Shown here piece by piece: positions 6,323 through 16,662 of a stretch of DNA of 53,585 bases. Source of the DNA: an uncultured Sporosarcina sp. (GTDB lineage Bacteria; Bacillota; Bacilli; Bacillales_A; Planococcaceae); NCBI GenBank assembly GCA_947644645.1, contig CANSAF010000013.1:1-53585 (forward strand), read 5' to 3'. How positions within the stretch are numbered: position 1 is the stretch's first letter; each line of letters opens with the position of its first letter. Below the pieces are notes generated by a model. The model ran no database searches, had not been told where the DNA came from, and was given only the letters and a program-made list of their open reading frames with translations. Made by a program: the position numbers and the translations under genes.

Positions 6323-8176
6323 GTGAGTGATTTATTAAACGCATTGAAAGAAAAGATTTTAATCGGTGATGGCGCAATGGGATCTTTACTTTATTCTTAC
6401 GGTGTAAATCGTTGTTTCGAAGAACATAATCTTACCCATCCTGATCAAGTATTGCATATTCACAAAGCTTATATTGATGCTGGTGCAGATGTTATTCAAA
6501 CGAACACATATGGCGCAAACTATATTAAACTTGCGCAACATGGTTTGGAAGACCAAGTAAAATCAATCAATACAGCAGCCGTTAAACTCGCTAAAAAAGC
6601 GGCGAATGAAAATACTTTTATTCTTGGTACAATTGGCGGGATTCATGGTTCTCAAGCTTCTATCGGTACAACTGAAGAAATTAAAAGAAGCTTTAGAGAA
6701 CAATTGTATTGCCTTTTACTAGAAGGCGTTGACGGGCTCCTATTAGAAACGTATTACGATTTTGATGAATTAAAAACAGTATTAAAAATTGCAAGAGAAG
6801 CAACGGATCTTCCAATTATTACAAACGTATCGATGCATGAAGCAGGTGTTTTACAAAATGGACTTTCATTAGCAGATGCATTGGCTGAACTGGAAAGATT
6901 GGGTGCAGATGTTGTCGGTGTGAACTGTCATTTAGGTCCACATCATATGCTAAAATCGCTTGCTTCCGTTCCTTTGCCGAAAAAAGCTTTACTAGCAGTT
7001 TATCCGAATGCAAGTTTCCCAGGATATCAAGATGGTAAACTTTTTTACGAAAACAAACCCGATTACTTTGAAAACTATGCTGAAAAGTTTAGAGAAGCTG
7101 GCGTTCATTTAATCGGCGGATGTTGTGGAACGACGCCAGAACATATTACAGCCTTGAAAAAAGGATTGACGAATCGACAACCGATTCAAGAGAAAAAAGT
7201 CATTCCATTTCATAAGGCAATTCAAGCAACATCAACAGCTTTGACAAAACCCAATTTGGTCGAAACAGTTAACAAAAGGCACTCTGTAATCGTTGAATTA
7301 GATTCGCCAAAACATTTAAATACAGATAAATACTTTAAAGGGGCAAAAGCTTTACAAGAAGCTGGTGTTGACGCCATTACATTGGCGGATAACTCCCTCG
7401 CTTCCCCAAGAATTTGCAATGCGTCAATGGGTTCTTTATTAAAACAGAAATTCGATGCAACACCGCTCGTACACATTACTTGTCGAGATCGTAACTTAAT
7501 CGGTTTGCAATCGCATTTGATGGGACTACACACATTAGGCATTACTGAATTGCTTGCCATTACAGGAGATCCAACAAAAATTGGTGACTTCCCCGGTGCA
7601 ACATCAGTTTTCGATGTGACATCCTTCCAACTGTTGGAACTCATTCAACGTTTTAATGAAGGGATTTCTTGGTCCGGTAAATCATTGCAACAAAAAACGA
7701 ATTTCACAGTCGCTGCCGCATTTAATCCAAATGTACGTCATTTAGATCGTGCGACAAATCGTCTTCGTAAAAAAATTGAATGCGGAGCAGATTATTTCAT
7801 CACGCAACCGATTTATAATCGACAGCAAATTATTGATGTGTATGAAGCAACAAAAGATTTAGGCGCACCGATTTACATTGGCATTATGCCATTAACATCA
7901 ACACAAAATGCCGAATTTTTACACAATGAAGTACCTGGTATTAAATTAACGGATGAAGTTAGAAAACGAATGGCATTTACAAATCAAAATCGAGCACTCG
8001 CAACGCAGGAAGGGTTGAAAATTGCGGAGGAACTCATCGATACAGCACTCGAACTGTTCCATGGCATTTATTTAGTTACACCTTTCACTCGTTACGATAT
8101 GACCGTACATTTAACAAATTATATTCATAATAAAGTTGAAAAACTGAAAGAAAAACCAGTAAGTATTATTCAATAA
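6323..8176 (+). CDS. yitJ: Bifunctional homocysteine S-methyltransferase / methylenetetrahydrofolate reductase (YitJ)
   Basis: 617 residues in two domains. Residues 1-290 form a zinc-dependent homocysteine methyltransferase domain with zinc ligands Cys202 (VNCHLG) and Cys267/Cys268 (IGGCCGT). Residues about 310-605 form an FAD-dependent 5,10-methylenetetrahydrofolate reductase domain (LAITGDPTK, FTVAAAFNPN, FITQPIYN). In B. subtilis this fusion supplies 5-methyl-THF for MetE. GTG start with AGGAG 10 bases upstream. First gene after the S-box; metE follows 33 bases after its stop. Full length, with no missing key residue seen. Confidence 0.95.
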   Translation: MSDLLNALKEKILIGDGAMGSLLYSYGVNRCFEEHNLTHPDQVLHIHKAYIDAGADVIQTNTYGANYIKLAQHGLEDQVKSINTAAVKLAKKAANENTFILGTIGGIHGSQASIGTTEEIKRSFREQLYCLLLEGVDGLLLETYYDFDELKTVLKIAREATDLPIITNVSMHEAGVLQNGLSLADALAELERLGADVVGVNCHLGPHHMLKSLASVPLPKKALLAVYPNASFPGYQDGKLFYENKPDYFENYAEKFREAGVHLIGGCCGTTPEHITALKKGLTNRQPIQEKKVIPFHKAIQATSTALTKPNLVETVNKRHSVIVELDSPKHLNTDKYFKGAKALQEAGVDAITLADNSLASPRICNASMGSLLKQKFDATPLVHITCRDRNLIGLQSHLMGLHTLGITELLAITGDPTKIGDFPGATSVFDVTSFQLLELIQRFNEGISWSGKSLQQKTNFTVAAAFNPNVRHLDRATNRLRKKIECGADYFITQPIYNRQQIIDVYEATKDLGAPIYIGIMPLTSTQNAEFLHNEVPGIKLTDEVRKRMAFTNQNRALATQEGLKIAEELIDTALELFHGIYLVTPFTRYDMTVHLTNYIHNKVEKLKEKPVSIIQ

Positions 8177-8209
8177 AAATAGAACATTAAACTTAGGGAG
8201 ATGGATGAT

Positions 8210-10501
8210 TTGGTTAAAATTATTAGTTCAGCAATTGGGTACCCAAGAATTGGCGAAAAACGTGAATGGAAACGTGCACTTGAAAGTTTCTGGAGTCAAA
8301 ACAGTTCGAAAGAAGAGCTTTTAGCAACACTAGAAGGCATTCGCTTAAATAATTTACAAAAACAAAAGGATGCAGGTATTGATCTAATACCAGTTGGTGA
8401 CTTCTCATTCTATGACCATGTGTTAGATACATCAACTGCATTTGGTATCGTACCAAAACGTTTTGACTATACGGATGGACCGGTTTCTGTAGAAACTTAT
8501 TTTGATATCGCACGCGGAAATGACGGTGCCATTGCATCAGAAATGACAAAATGGTTCAATACGAACTACCACTATATTGTGCCAGAACTTGAAGGTTCAA
8601 CGCCAAAACTCGTGGAAAATCGTCCATTAAACTACTACTTAGAAGCAAAAGAGAAACTTGGCATCGACGGGAAACCTGTTTTCCTTGGTCCAGTTACATT
8701 TATTAAACTTGCAAAAGATCAAGAGGAAACGTTCGAAACACGCTTAAAGCAATTTACACCTTTATACGCTCAAATTTTGGCGGAACTTGAAGAAGCTGGT
8801 GCGACTTGGGTACAAATCGACGAACCAAGTTTAACAAGTGAATTTTCAGCAAAAGAATTAGAAGCAATTCAAGCAGCTTATACTGAACTGAAAAATGCAG
8901 CACCAAACTTGAAAGTGATTGTTCAAACTTACTTTGAAAAAATCGCGAACTATGAAGAAATTATTAAACTACCTGTTCATGGTTTAGGTCTTGACTTTGT
9001 ACATGGGGATTCACTAAGCCAATTAAAAGAGTTTGGTTTCCCGAAAGATAAAGTATTAGCAGCAGGTATCGTAGATGGACGTAATGTATGGCGCGCAGAT
9101 TTAGATGCGAAGCTAGATATTTTGGATGCGATTCAAGTTCATGTCGATGCTGAACGACTAATCGTTCAATCATCTTGTTCACTGCTACATGTTCCTGTAA
9201 CGAAAAAGTCAGAGGAACAATTAGATCCAATCATTCGCGGTGGTCTATCATTTGCAGATGAAAAACTGGAAGAAATCGTTTTATTAAAACAAGCAGTTGA
9301 AGGCGGTAAAGATGCGATTGCAGAAGGCTTAATTGCTAACCGTGAAGGTCGTAAAACATTAAACGAGTCTAGCTATCGTCAAAATGCGAAAGTAAAAGAA
9401 ACGGTTGAAAACTTAACAGAAAAAGATGTGAATCGTCCAGCACCGTTTGCAGAGCGTATTATTGAACAAGATGAGCGCTTTAACTTACCTTTATTACCGA
9501 CAACAACAATTGGAAGCTTGCCGCAAACAGCTGAAGTACGTCAAACACGTTCAAAATGGCGTCGTGGTGAGATTACAAATGAACAATATGAAGCATTCAT
9601 TAATGCTCAAATTGATAAATGGATTGCAATTCAAGAAGAAATTGGCATTGATGTACTCGTTCACGGTGAGTTTGAAAGAACAGATATGGTTGAATACTTC
9701 GGGGAGAAATTTGCTGGATTTGGTGTGACGAAGTTTGGTTGGGTACAATCTTACGGTTCACGTTGTGTGAAACCACCACTTATTTTAGGGGATGTTGCAT
9801 TTAGCGAACCAATTACTGTAAAAGAAAGTGTTTATGCACAATCTCTAACGAAGAAACCTGTTAAAGGAATGCTGACGGGACCTGTAACAATCTTGAACTG
9901 GTCATTCGTTCGCGACGATATTCCAAGAGTGGACGTTCAAAACCAAATTGCGCTTGCACTGCGTGATGAAATTTTGGCACTTGAAGAAAACGGCATTAAA
10001 ATTATTCAAGTCGATGAACCAGCATTACGTGAAGGTTTACCATTAGATCCATCGAAAAAACAAGCATATTTAGAGGCAGCAGTTTATGCGTTTAAATTAT
10101 CGACAGCTGCAGTGGAAAATGATACACAAATTCATACACATATGTGCTACTCGGATTTCAATGAAATTATTCAATCGATTAGTGATCTTGACGCCGATGT
10201 TATTTCAATTGAAACTTCTCGTAGTCATGGAGAAATTATCGAAGCATTTGAAACGAACACATACGATAAAGAAATCGGCCTTGGCGTTTATGACATTCAT
10301 AGTCCACGTGTGCCAAGTAAAGAGGAAATCAAACAAAATATTCATCGTGCATTAAAAACAATTCATCCGAAACAGTTCTGGATCAACCCAGACTGTGGAC
10401 TGAAAACACGTCAAGAAAAAGAAACAATTGCAGCGCTTGAAGTAATGATTGAAGCGGCAAATGAGATTAGAAAAGAACAATTAGAAGCGGTTAAATCATA
10501 A
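8210..10501 (+). CDS. metE: Cobalamin-independent methionine synthase (MetE)
   Basis: 763 residues, the normal MetE size, with duplicated TIM barrels. The C-terminal barrel holds zinc ligands in THMCYSDF and NPDCGLKTR, plus [10 protein letters not shown]; the N-terminal barrel starts with SAIGYPRIG. It transfers the methyl group of 5-methyltetrahydrofolate to homocysteine. An ATG at 8201 abuts the GGGAG site with no spacing. The TTG at 8210 lies 9 bases after it and gives the family's usual N-terminus, so I prefer it. Second gene of the S-box-controlled yitJ-metE operon, followed by a strong terminator. Confidence 0.95.
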   Translation: MVKIISSAIGYPRIGEKREWKRALESFWSQNSSKEELLATLEGIRLNNLQKQKDAGIDLIPVGDFSFYDHVLDTSTAFGIVPKRFDYTDGPVSVETYFDIARGNDGAIASEMTKWFNTNYHYIVPELEGSTPKLVENRPLNYYLEAKEKLGIDGKPVFLGPVTFIKLAKDQEETFETRLKQFTPLYAQILAELEEAGATWVQIDEPSLTSEFSAKELEAIQAAYTELKNAAPNLKVIVQTYFEKIANYEEIIKLPVHGLGLDFVHGDSLSQLKEFGFPKDKVLAAGIVDGRNVWRADLDAKLDILDAIQVHVDAERLIVQSSCSLLHVPVTKKSEEQLDPIIRGGLSFADEKLEEIVLLKQAVEGGKDAIAEGLIANREGRKTLNESSYRQNAKVKETVENLTEKDVNRPAPFAERIIEQDERFNLPLLPTTTIGSLPQTAEVRQTRSKWRRGEITNEQYEAFINAQIDKWIAIQEEIGIDVLVHGEFERTDMVEYFGEKFAGFGVTKFGWVQSYGSRCVKPPLILGDVAFSEPITVKESVYAQSLTKKPVKGMLTGPVTILNWSFVRDDIPRVDVQNQIALALRDEILALEENGIKIIQVDEPALREGLPLDPSKKQAYLEAAVYAFKLSTAAVENDTQIHTHMCYSDFNEIIQSISDLDADVISIETSRSHGEIIEAFETNTYDKEIGLGVYDIHSPRVPSKEEIKQNIHRALKTIHPKQFWINPDCGLKTRQEKETIAALEVMIEAANEIRKEQLEAVKS

Positions 10502-10509
10502 TAATTAGA

Positions 10510-10555
10510 GAGGCTACCCCGAAAATTCACGACTATCGGGGCAGCCTCATTTTTT
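10510..10555 (+). terminator. Terminator of yitJ-metE
   Basis: GAGGCTACCCCGA (10510-10522) pairs with TCGGGGCAGCCTC (10536-10548) with one mismatch, followed by ATTTTTT. Confidence 0.9.
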
Positions 10556-10592
10556 GTATGCGGAGCTCGTACTCACATGAAATTAGCAGCGC

Positions 10593-10634
10593 AAAAAAAC
10601 AAGAGGCATCCACTAAATTGGATAACCTCTTGTT
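10593..10634 (-). terminator. Terminator of the yknXYZ operon
   Basis: AACAAGAGG/CCTCTTGTT stem (10598-10606 / 10626-10634) with inner ATCC/GGAT, followed on the minus strand by a T7 run; it sits 4 bases after the permease stop. Confidence 0.88.
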
Positions 10635-10637
10635 TTG

Positions 10638-11852
10638 TTATTCATAGCGCAGTGCGTCAATTGGACTTAATTTAGAAGCTTTATTGGCTGGTAAAATACC
10701 GAAAATGATACCGATAAAAGCTGAAAACGTAAAGCCGATTATGACAACAACTGGACTAATAATTGCTGTAAATGGTAACAACTGAGACGCAATAAACGTC
10801 ACACCTGCTGCAAATCCGATTCCAATGAGTCCACCTAAAGATGTAAGTGTTACAGACTCAATTAGAAATTGCAGTAAAATTCGTCCTCTTGTTGCTCCTA
10901 ACGCTTTTCTCAAACCAATTTCTCTCGTTCGTTCTGTAACGGAAACTAGCATAATATTCATTACACCAATTCCACCAACTAATAAAGAAATACCTGCGAT
11001 ACTCCCAATAAATAATGTGATTGTTGTATAAAAACCTTCTAATTCTGCTTCATAATCAGAAAAGTCATTAATACTATACATACCATCTTCAAGTTCTTTA
11101 TTCGCCGTCAATGTATCTGCCACGAGATACCCTGTTTCAGTAACATTATCTGGTGAATCCGCAATGACTGAAACATTTTCAACTTCACGCCCACCAAACA
11201 TCATTGACACAAGCATTCTTGGCATTAACATTTCCCCACTCATAAAACCATCCATTTGAAGCCATTCTTCCGGAATTGTCGACTTATACACACCGACAAC
11301 TTTATAGGGATTATCGTCGACATCAATAATTTCTCCAACTGCTGACTCCCCGTCCTTGAAGAAATGATCTCTCGTTACCGAGTCAATTAACACGACACGA
11401 TTCATTCCTTCATTGTCTCTCGCGTTAAATGGGCGTCCTTCTAGCATTTGAATATCTTTTGCCTTTAAATAATGTTCATCAATCCCCGTAATTGTGATTT
11501 CGGACTGTTCTTCATTATGCACCATCATGCCCCAACCTTGGTTTGTCCCAATGATTGATTTCACGCCTGGTAAATCTTGAAGTGGCTCTAAGTCTTCCGT
11601 TGTTAAGTCCGGCTCATTCCAATAGAACTCGGTCTCATCTTCCGAGAATATAGGTTCATAATATAATTCAATCGCATTTTTATCGGTACTAAACACATCT
11701 TCTGCAATTTGCTTTTTAGCACCTTCACCAATTGCAACGATAATGATAACCGCTCCAACACCGATGATGATTCCAAGCATCGTTAAAATAGAACGAACTT
11801 TATGGTTCCAAATCGAAGACAATGCAATTTTAAAGCTTTCTAAAATATTCAT
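10638..11852 (-). CDS. yknZ: ABC transporter permease, MacB/FtsX type (YknZ-like)
   Basis: 404 residues: one N-terminal helix (VRSILTMLGIIIGVGAVIIIV), a large extracellular MacB-type domain (about 50-275), then three helices in the FtsX domain (about 280-400, with MNIMLVSVTERTREIGLRKA). This is the standard MacB permease plan with the ATPase on a separate chain. Its start overlaps the ATPase stop (ATGA), indicating translational coupling. In B. subtilis, YknWXYZ protects against the SDP toxin; the substrate here is not visible, and I see no yknW-like gene next to it. Confidence 0.9.
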   Translation of the reverse strand: MNILESFKIALSSIWNHKVRSILTMLGIIIGVGAVIIIVAIGEGAKKQIAEDVFSTDKNAIELYYEPIFSEDETEFYWNEPDLTTEDLEPLQDLPGVKSIIGTNQGWGMMVHNEEQSEITITGIDEHYLKAKDIQMLEGRPFNARDNEGMNRVVLIDSVTRDHFFKDGESAVGEIIDVDDNPYKVVGVYKSTIPEEWLQMDGFMSGEMLMPRMLVSMMFGGREVENVSVIADSPDNVTETGYLVADTLTANKELEDGMYSINDFSDYEAELEGFYTTITLFIGSIAGISLLVGGIGVMNIMLVSVTERTREIGLRKALGATRGRILLQFLIESVTLTSLGGLIGIGFAAGVTFIASQLLPFTAIISPVVVIIGFTFSAFIGIIFGILPANKASKLSPIDALRYE

Positions 11853-12529
11853 GCCGTATGCCTCCGATCCTCAGTAACAACCCCGTCCTTTAACGTAATG
11901 ACTCGGTCCGCATACGCTGCAATTTCTTCTTCATGCGTAACAATAATAACCGTTTTTCCTTCATCGTTTAATTCAACGAGCAGATCCATAATTTGTGCAC
12001 TCGTTTTAGAGTCTAGTGCGCCTGTCGGTTCATCCGCCAAAATAATCGTTGGATCATTGACGAGCGCTCGCGCAATCGCAACTCTTTGTTTTTGTCCACC
12101 TGATAACTCGTTTGGCAAATGGGTCATCCGATCTGCAAGCCCCACTTTTTCCAACATTTTCTGTGCACGTTCAGCACGTTCTTTTTTGGGTACATTTGCG
12201 TAGCTAAGTGGTGTCTCCACATTTTTTTGCGCATTTAAACGTGGCAATAAGAAAAATTGCTGGAACACAAAACCGATATGTTCATTGCGTAATTTAGCTA
12301 ATGCATTTTCTTTTACTGCGCTAATTTCTTCTCCGTTCAATACATAAGAGCCTTCTGTTGAATGATCTAAAAAACCGATAATATTCATCAATGTCGATTT
12401 TCCAGACCCCGATGGTCCCATAATGGCAACAAATTCACCGTCTTCAATTTCCAAATCAATGCCATGCAAAACCGGAACTGTTAAAGTACCATTTCCGTAT
12501 ACTTTTTTAATATTGGTCAACTTCATCAT
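11849..12529 (-). CDS. yknY: ABC transporter ATP-binding protein, MacB/LolD type (YknY-like)
   Basis: 226-residue ATPase with Walker A GPSGSGKST, Q-loop FVFQQF, signature LSGGQKQRV, Walker B ILADEPTGALD and H-loop VTHE; NEHIGFVFQQFFLLPRLNA is typical of the LolD/MacB subfamily. It powers the adjacent permease from the cytoplasmic side. The gene begins inside the 3' end of the adaptor gene (23-base overlap) and runs into the permease gene by 4 bases, so all three are made from one mRNA. Two adjacent ATGs could serve as start, which changes the product by a single residue. Confidence 0.92.
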   Translation of the reverse strand: MMKLTNIKKVYGNGTLTVPVLHGIDLEIEDGEFVAIMGPSGSGKSTLMNIIGFLDHSTEGSYVLNGEEISAVKENALAKLRNEHIGFVFQQFFLLPRLNAQKNVETPLSYANVPKKERAERAQKMLEKVGLADRMTHLPNELSGGQKQRVAIARALVNDPTIILADEPTGALDSKTSAQIMDLLVELNDEGKTVIIVTHEEEIAAYADRVITLKDGVVTEDRRHTA

Positions 12530-13709
12530 AAGAAGTCACTTCCATTCCGTCATGCATGCTTTCATCTGGCATAATGACAACGAGTTCACCTTCAGCAACA
12601 CCTTCCGTCACTGCAATAAACTCATCATTCATATCCCCTAATTGGACAACGCGCTTTTCTAATATGTTATCAACGACAACATATACATATTCGCTACCAT
12701 CCTCTTCATCCATCATTAACGCCATATGCGGAATCGCAAGTGCTTTGTCATCTCCAGAAATACTAATTTCCAATGATACGTGGAAGCCTTGACGAAGTTC
12801 AGATGTATCATCTGTAATCGCGACTTTGAATGGATACATTGTGACGTTTCCACCGCCACCGTAATCTTCCATTCCCCCACCATCACCTTCTGGGAATTGT
12901 GAAACAGATTCTACAACACCATTCCATTCGCGGTCTTTAAAGACTTTCGGGCGAATAATAACAGGTTGCTCAGGTTGAATTTTCACCGTATCGAATTCAC
13001 TCATCGTTCCAATCACTTTATAAGGTTCGCTTGAAATAATGTGAATGACAGGTGTCGAAGAACCAGATTCTGATGGCTCAACATTTTTTTCAACTTTTAC
13101 AACAATCCCGTCAATTTTACTCACGACTGTCATGCTTTTCTTTTTAGCCGCCAATTCATTAATCGTTTCTTGTGCTGAAGTCACTTCGTCTTTCGTGCCT
13201 TCAATGCTCATTTCACTTTGCACTTTTTCTTTTTCAAGCATACTGACATCTAACTCAGTAAACTCTTCACCATTTTTTACTTTCTTTTTCATTTCAGTAA
13301 TTTGTTTTGCCAAAGATGCAATTTCATTTTGTTCAATTTTTAATTGTTTTTGAATTAAATCACGTGAACGGACTGCTTTATTATACTCTGCGTCAATCGC
13401 TGTCGTATCGTATGTAAAAAGCGGTTCCCCAGCAACAACTGTTTGATTTTCCTCTACTAAATACTCACGAATTTCGCCATTTTCAGCATCCAAAAAGATT
13501 TTTTGTTCATCTTCTGGAATGACTTGTCCTGTTACTAAAATGGACTCGCCTAATTTTTGCTCACTAACTGCTTGGACTTGCATGCCGAAATCCTCAAACT
13601 CATCGCCAAACTCATTGGATGATTTTGCACTCATAAAGAAATAAATAATACCAGCAATCACTAAAATCCCAACAATACTGAGTATCCAAATCCATGTTTT
13701 CTTTTTCAT
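12507..13709 (-). CDS. yknX: MacA/HlyD-family membrane fusion (adaptor) protein (YknX-like)
   Basis: 400 residues: N-terminal membrane anchor (WIWILSIVGILVIAGIIYFF), a lipoyl/barrel-sandwich half (ILVTGQVIPEDEQKIFLD), a long coiled coil (about 110-200, rich in K, E and Q), then the second lipoyl half (IDGIVVKVEKNVEPSESG) and beta-barrel domains. A glycine-rich loop (GGGMEDYGGGG) and an acidic C-terminus are local oddities. It is the adaptor of a tripartite-like MacAB exporter adapted to a Gram-positive envelope. First gene of the operon; GGGGGAAG ribosome binding site. Confidence 0.9.
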   Translation of the reverse strand: MKKKTWIWILSIVGILVIAGIIYFFMSAKSSNEFGDEFEDFGMQVQAVSEQKLGESILVTGQVIPEDEQKIFLDAENGEIREYLVEENQTVVAGEPLFTYDTTAIDAEYNKAVRSRDLIQKQLKIEQNEIASLAKQITEMKKKVKNGEEFTELDVSMLEKEKVQSEMSIEGTKDEVTSAQETINELAAKKKSMTVVSKIDGIVVKVEKNVEPSESGSSTPVIHIISSEPYKVIGTMSEFDTVKIQPEQPVIIRPKVFKDREWNGVVESVSQFPEGDGGGMEDYGGGGNVTMYPFKVAITDDTSELRQGFHVSLEISISGDDKALAIPHMALMMDEEDGSEYVYVVVDNILEKRVVQLGDMNDEFIAVTEGVAEGELVVIMPDESMHDGMEVTSYDEVDQY

Positions 13710-13759
13710 TTGACTTCCCCCGTTATTTTTTTAACTGAACACTGTTACATTTCCCTTTC

Positions 13760-13787
13760 TTTATATTTATGTAGAAATTCTTTCCAA
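13760..13787 (-). promoter_or_regulatory. Probable yknXYZ promoter
   Basis: On the minus strand TTGGAA (13782-13787), 16-base spacer, TATAAA (13760-13765), about 50 bases before the yknX start. Confidence 0.4.
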
Positions 13788-13859
13788 TGTATATAACGTA
13801 TGAACCCCTCATTTAGTTTCATTTTCCGAAAATTCTTTTATTTTATGTTGACTTCAAGA

Positions 13860-14046
13860 TAAAAGAAGCTATCCAATCGCTTTGCTATTGGATGCTTCCA
13901 GTTGTGCGTGCGTTTAATTTATTTATTGTGCTGCTTTTTGCGCTTTTCTTACCGCTTTAAGACTCAATAGCATACATCATTTCTCCACATACAAAATAGA
14001 AGGATGTCTTAAAAGTCGTACTTCAACTTTTGAGACAGCCTCTTTT
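13860..14046. terminator. Two hairpins in the yknX-CDF gap
   Basis: The 340-base gap 13710-14049 holds two stem-loops and no gene that I can support. GAAGC-T-ATCCAAT / ATTGGAT-GCTTC (13865-13898) is followed by TTTT on the minus strand and is the likelier terminator for the CDF gene. GTCTTAAAAGT / ACTTTTGAGAC (14006-14036), next to a GAGGCTGTCTC-type sequence, is followed by T5 only on the plus strand. Confidence 0.65.
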
Positions 14047-14049
14047 TAA

Positions 14050-14952
14050 TTATCCTTCGTCCGGATACCACGGATTCAAATGGATCAATACTTCATCAAC
14101 ATCATCGTTTTCAGCCATGATACTTCCTTTAATCTTACGAATAATATCATGTCCTTCTTGAATCGTTAAGTGACCATCCACACCAATTCGCAAATCGACC
14201 AACACATAGTGACCATGCTCTCTCGCGCGTAGTCTATCGATTCGTTTCACTTCTGGAACCGATAAAATCATTGCTTGAAACTGCGCTAGCCGCTCCGGTT
14301 CTACACTTTTTTCCATTAATGTATCAATCGATTCTTTTCCCATTTCATAAGCCAATTTAAAAACGAGTACCGTAACAATAATCCCTGCGATTGGATCTCC
14401 ATAAGAAAAAATTAAAATATCGTAAGCATCTCCAACCATTGCAAGACCAATCCCAATTACTGCTGCAAGTGATGCATAGACATCCGCTAAATGATCTTTC
14501 GCCGTTGCAATTAACCCTTTACTATTGACTTTTCTTCCAAGACGAATCGTATAAACATATAAAACTTGCTTCGCCACTAATGAAATAATTGCCGTAATAA
14601 AAGCAATCATACTCGCTTTTTCAGGTTCAGAAAAGAAAGCGGAGATTGATTCATAAGCGATATAAATCGCCGCAAGCCCTAAAATGATGGCAACAATCGC
14701 TGAACTAATCACTTCTGCTTTCCCATGTCCATACGGATGATCCTCATCTGCTGGACGCTGTGAAATACGCATCGATGTTAATGCGGCTCCACTTGCGACA
14801 ACATCTCCCGCATTATGATAACCATCCGCAAGTAACACTGGACTATGAAAAATTGTGCCGACAGCAATTTTTAAAATCGTAAGCACAATATTACTGATCA
14901 AACTAATCCACCCTGCAAGAATTGCTGATTTACTACTAATAAAATGAGTCAT
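14050..14952 (-). CDS. Cation diffusion facilitator family metal exporter (MneP/MneS-like)
   Basis: 300 residues with six predicted membrane helices followed by a cytoplasmic ferredoxin-like domain (about 215-295). Metal-site segments are LLADGYHNAGDVVASG in helix 2 and TAKDHLADVYAS in helix 5; HPYGHGKAE lies between helices 2 and 3. It exports divalent metal by proton antiport; the B. subtilis relatives MneP/MneS export manganese, and that assignment is by resemblance only. The C-terminal domain contains several histidines (REHGHYVLVD, DGHLTIQEGHDI), consistent with metal-sensing dimerisation. Single-gene unit; no metalloregulator adjacent. Confidence 0.9.
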   Translation of the reverse strand: MTHFISSKSAILAGWISLISNIVLTILKIAVGTIFHSPVLLADGYHNAGDVVASGAALTSMRISQRPADEDHPYGHGKAEVISSAIVAIILGLAAIYIAYESISAFFSEPEKASMIAFITAIISLVAKQVLYVYTIRLGRKVNSKGLIATAKDHLADVYASLAAVIGIGLAMVGDAYDILIFSYGDPIAGIIVTVLVFKLAYEMGKESIDTLMEKSVEPERLAQFQAMILSVPEVKRIDRLRAREHGHYVLVDLRIGVDGHLTIQEGHDIIRKIKGSIMAENDDVDEVLIHLNPWYPDEG

Positions 14953-14987
14953 TCTATCAATCTCCTCCTACTCTTTCCCTTATACAA

Positions 14988-15032
14988 CAAAAGAAACGAT
15001 CCGAAAAGTCTATATGCAAACTTTTCGGATCG
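14988..15032 (-). terminator. Terminator of the NSS transporter gene
   Basis: 13-bp perfect stem CGATCCGAAAAGT (14997-15009) / ACTTTTCGGATCG (15020-15032), then TTTCTTTT on the minus strand. The remaining gap, 15033-15197, contains nothing I can assign. Confidence 0.85.
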
Positions 15033-15197
15033 CCTCCTCTTTTACTATCATTTACATTATTTCATTGTGTTCTTTTGGAGTCGATTGCGATAAAAGCTGC
15101 TTTACATCATGCAAATCTACGTAAAGTATGGGCTTTTTTATAAGCCTTAAACATGAATAATGCTTTTTCCTATATGATTTATTTTACCACTTACTAC

Positions 15198-16550
15198 TCA
15201 GAAAGGTAAAATCGATTTTATTAAATCGAATAGAACAATGACAATCGTGACTGGAACAATCCAAGTCATTAAGAAACGCCAAATTTTATACGTTGTTGGT
15301 GACAATTCATTGCTTAAATAAAATTGCTCTCGAACAAGTTTTTTATCCATTTTATGCATAATAAAGATTGCAATTAAGAAACAACCTAAAGGAAGCATCA
15401 TATTACTCACTAAATAATCCGTACTATCAAAAATGCTTTTCCCGAAAATTGTCAATGACGACAAGCTACTAGACGATAAAGCAGAAGGTATCGCAGCAAT
15501 AAACACAATTGCACCGATTACCCATGTACTAACTTTTCTCGGATATTTTTTATTCTCAGTAGCCGCCGCAACAATAATTTCATACAAACTAAATGATGAT
15601 GTTAATGTTGCAAATAAAAATAATAATAAAAACAATGCTAAAAACAAGCTACCAAAAGGAATTTCCGAAAAGACAGCCGGTAAAACCATAAACAATAAGC
15701 CTGGTCCTTCTGCCGGTTCATAACCAAATGCAAAAACGACCGGGAAAATCGCAAGGCCTGCAAGTAGGGAGACAAAAATATTCAAACTAACAACTGTGCT
15801 TGCTGACGCCGGTATGCTCACATCTTTCTTCAAATAAGAACTGTATGTGACCATACAAGAAAATCCAACAGCTAACGAAAAGAAGGATTGTCCAAGTGCA
15901 TACAACACAGACTCGCCCGTAATATTCGAAAAGTCTGGCGCTAAGAAAAATTTAACACCTTCCCAAGCCCCATCCAATGTTAAAGCGCGAATAACCAAAA
16001 TCACAAAGAAAATAAATAATAAAGGCATCATATATTTATTCGCTTTTTCAATTCCCGATTGAATACCAGAAGAGACAACAAGTACATTTAATAGTGAAAA
16101 GACAAGTAATCCAACAATTGTAATCCATGGTGTTCCAATTACTGTTTCAAAAAGCGCTCCGTAATTTGCACCATCTCCGATGATAAAGCCAAAAACAGAC
16201 ATCACACTATAAATCAGCACCCAGCCACCAACAACACTGTAAAATGACAGGAGCAGGAAACAGCCTATAACACCGATACGTCCAATCCAAACAGACATAC
16301 TTTTAGGGGCTAGCTTTTTATAAGCACTGATTGCTTCTTTACCTGCGCCCCGCCCAATAATAAACTCTGACATTAAAAGTGGTAAACCAATTAATATCGT
16401 AAAAGCGACAAATATTAAGAAGAATGCGCCGCCACCACTCATCCCCGTTACATAAGGAAACTTCCAAATCGCTCCTAAACCAATGGCTGCTCCCGCAGAT
16501 GAAAGAATAAATCCTAATCTAGAAGACCATTGTTGCTTTTTTTCCTCCAA
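15198..16550 (-). CDS. Neurotransmitter:sodium symporter (SNF/NSS) family transporter
   Basis: 450 residues, about 11-12 predicted helices. The N-terminus GFILSSAGAAIGLGAIWKFPYV contains the unwound TM1 region that binds sodium and the amino acid in LeuT-type carriers; GGGAFFLIFVAFTILIGLP is TM2. Bacterial members import amino acids with sodium; B. subtilis YhdH and YocR are the nearest in style. The start is TTG at 16550 with a GGGGG site 7 bases upstream. Single gene with its own terminator. Substrate not deducible. Confidence 0.9.
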   Translation of the reverse strand: MEEKKQQWSSRLGFILSSAGAAIGLGAIWKFPYVTGMSGGGAFFLIFVAFTILIGLPLLMSEFIIGRGAGKEAISAYKKLAPKSMSVWIGRIGVIGCFLLLSFYSVVGGWVLIYSVMSVFGFIIGDGANYGALFETVIGTPWITIVGLLVFSLLNVLVVSSGIQSGIEKANKYMMPLLFIFFVILVIRALTLDGAWEGVKFFLAPDFSNITGESVLYALGQSFFSLAVGFSCMVTYSSYLKKDVSIPASASTVVSLNIFVSLLAGLAIFPVVFAFGYEPAEGPGLLFMVLPAVFSEIPFGSLFLALFLLLFLFATLTSSFSLYEIIVAAATENKKYPRKVSTWVIGAIVFIAAIPSALSSSSLSSLTIFGKSIFDSTDYLVSNMMLPLGCFLIAIFIMHKMDKKLVREQFYLSNELSPTTYKIWRFLMTWIVPVTIVIVLFDLIKSILPF

Positions 16551-16662
16551 ATCTTTTCCCCCTTACTTAATCTTTTCTCTATTTTACGAACACAATCTAC
16601 TTAACTTCATAAACATTCATTTTATCACTTTTATCATTCTTTAACCAATCAACTATTAATAA

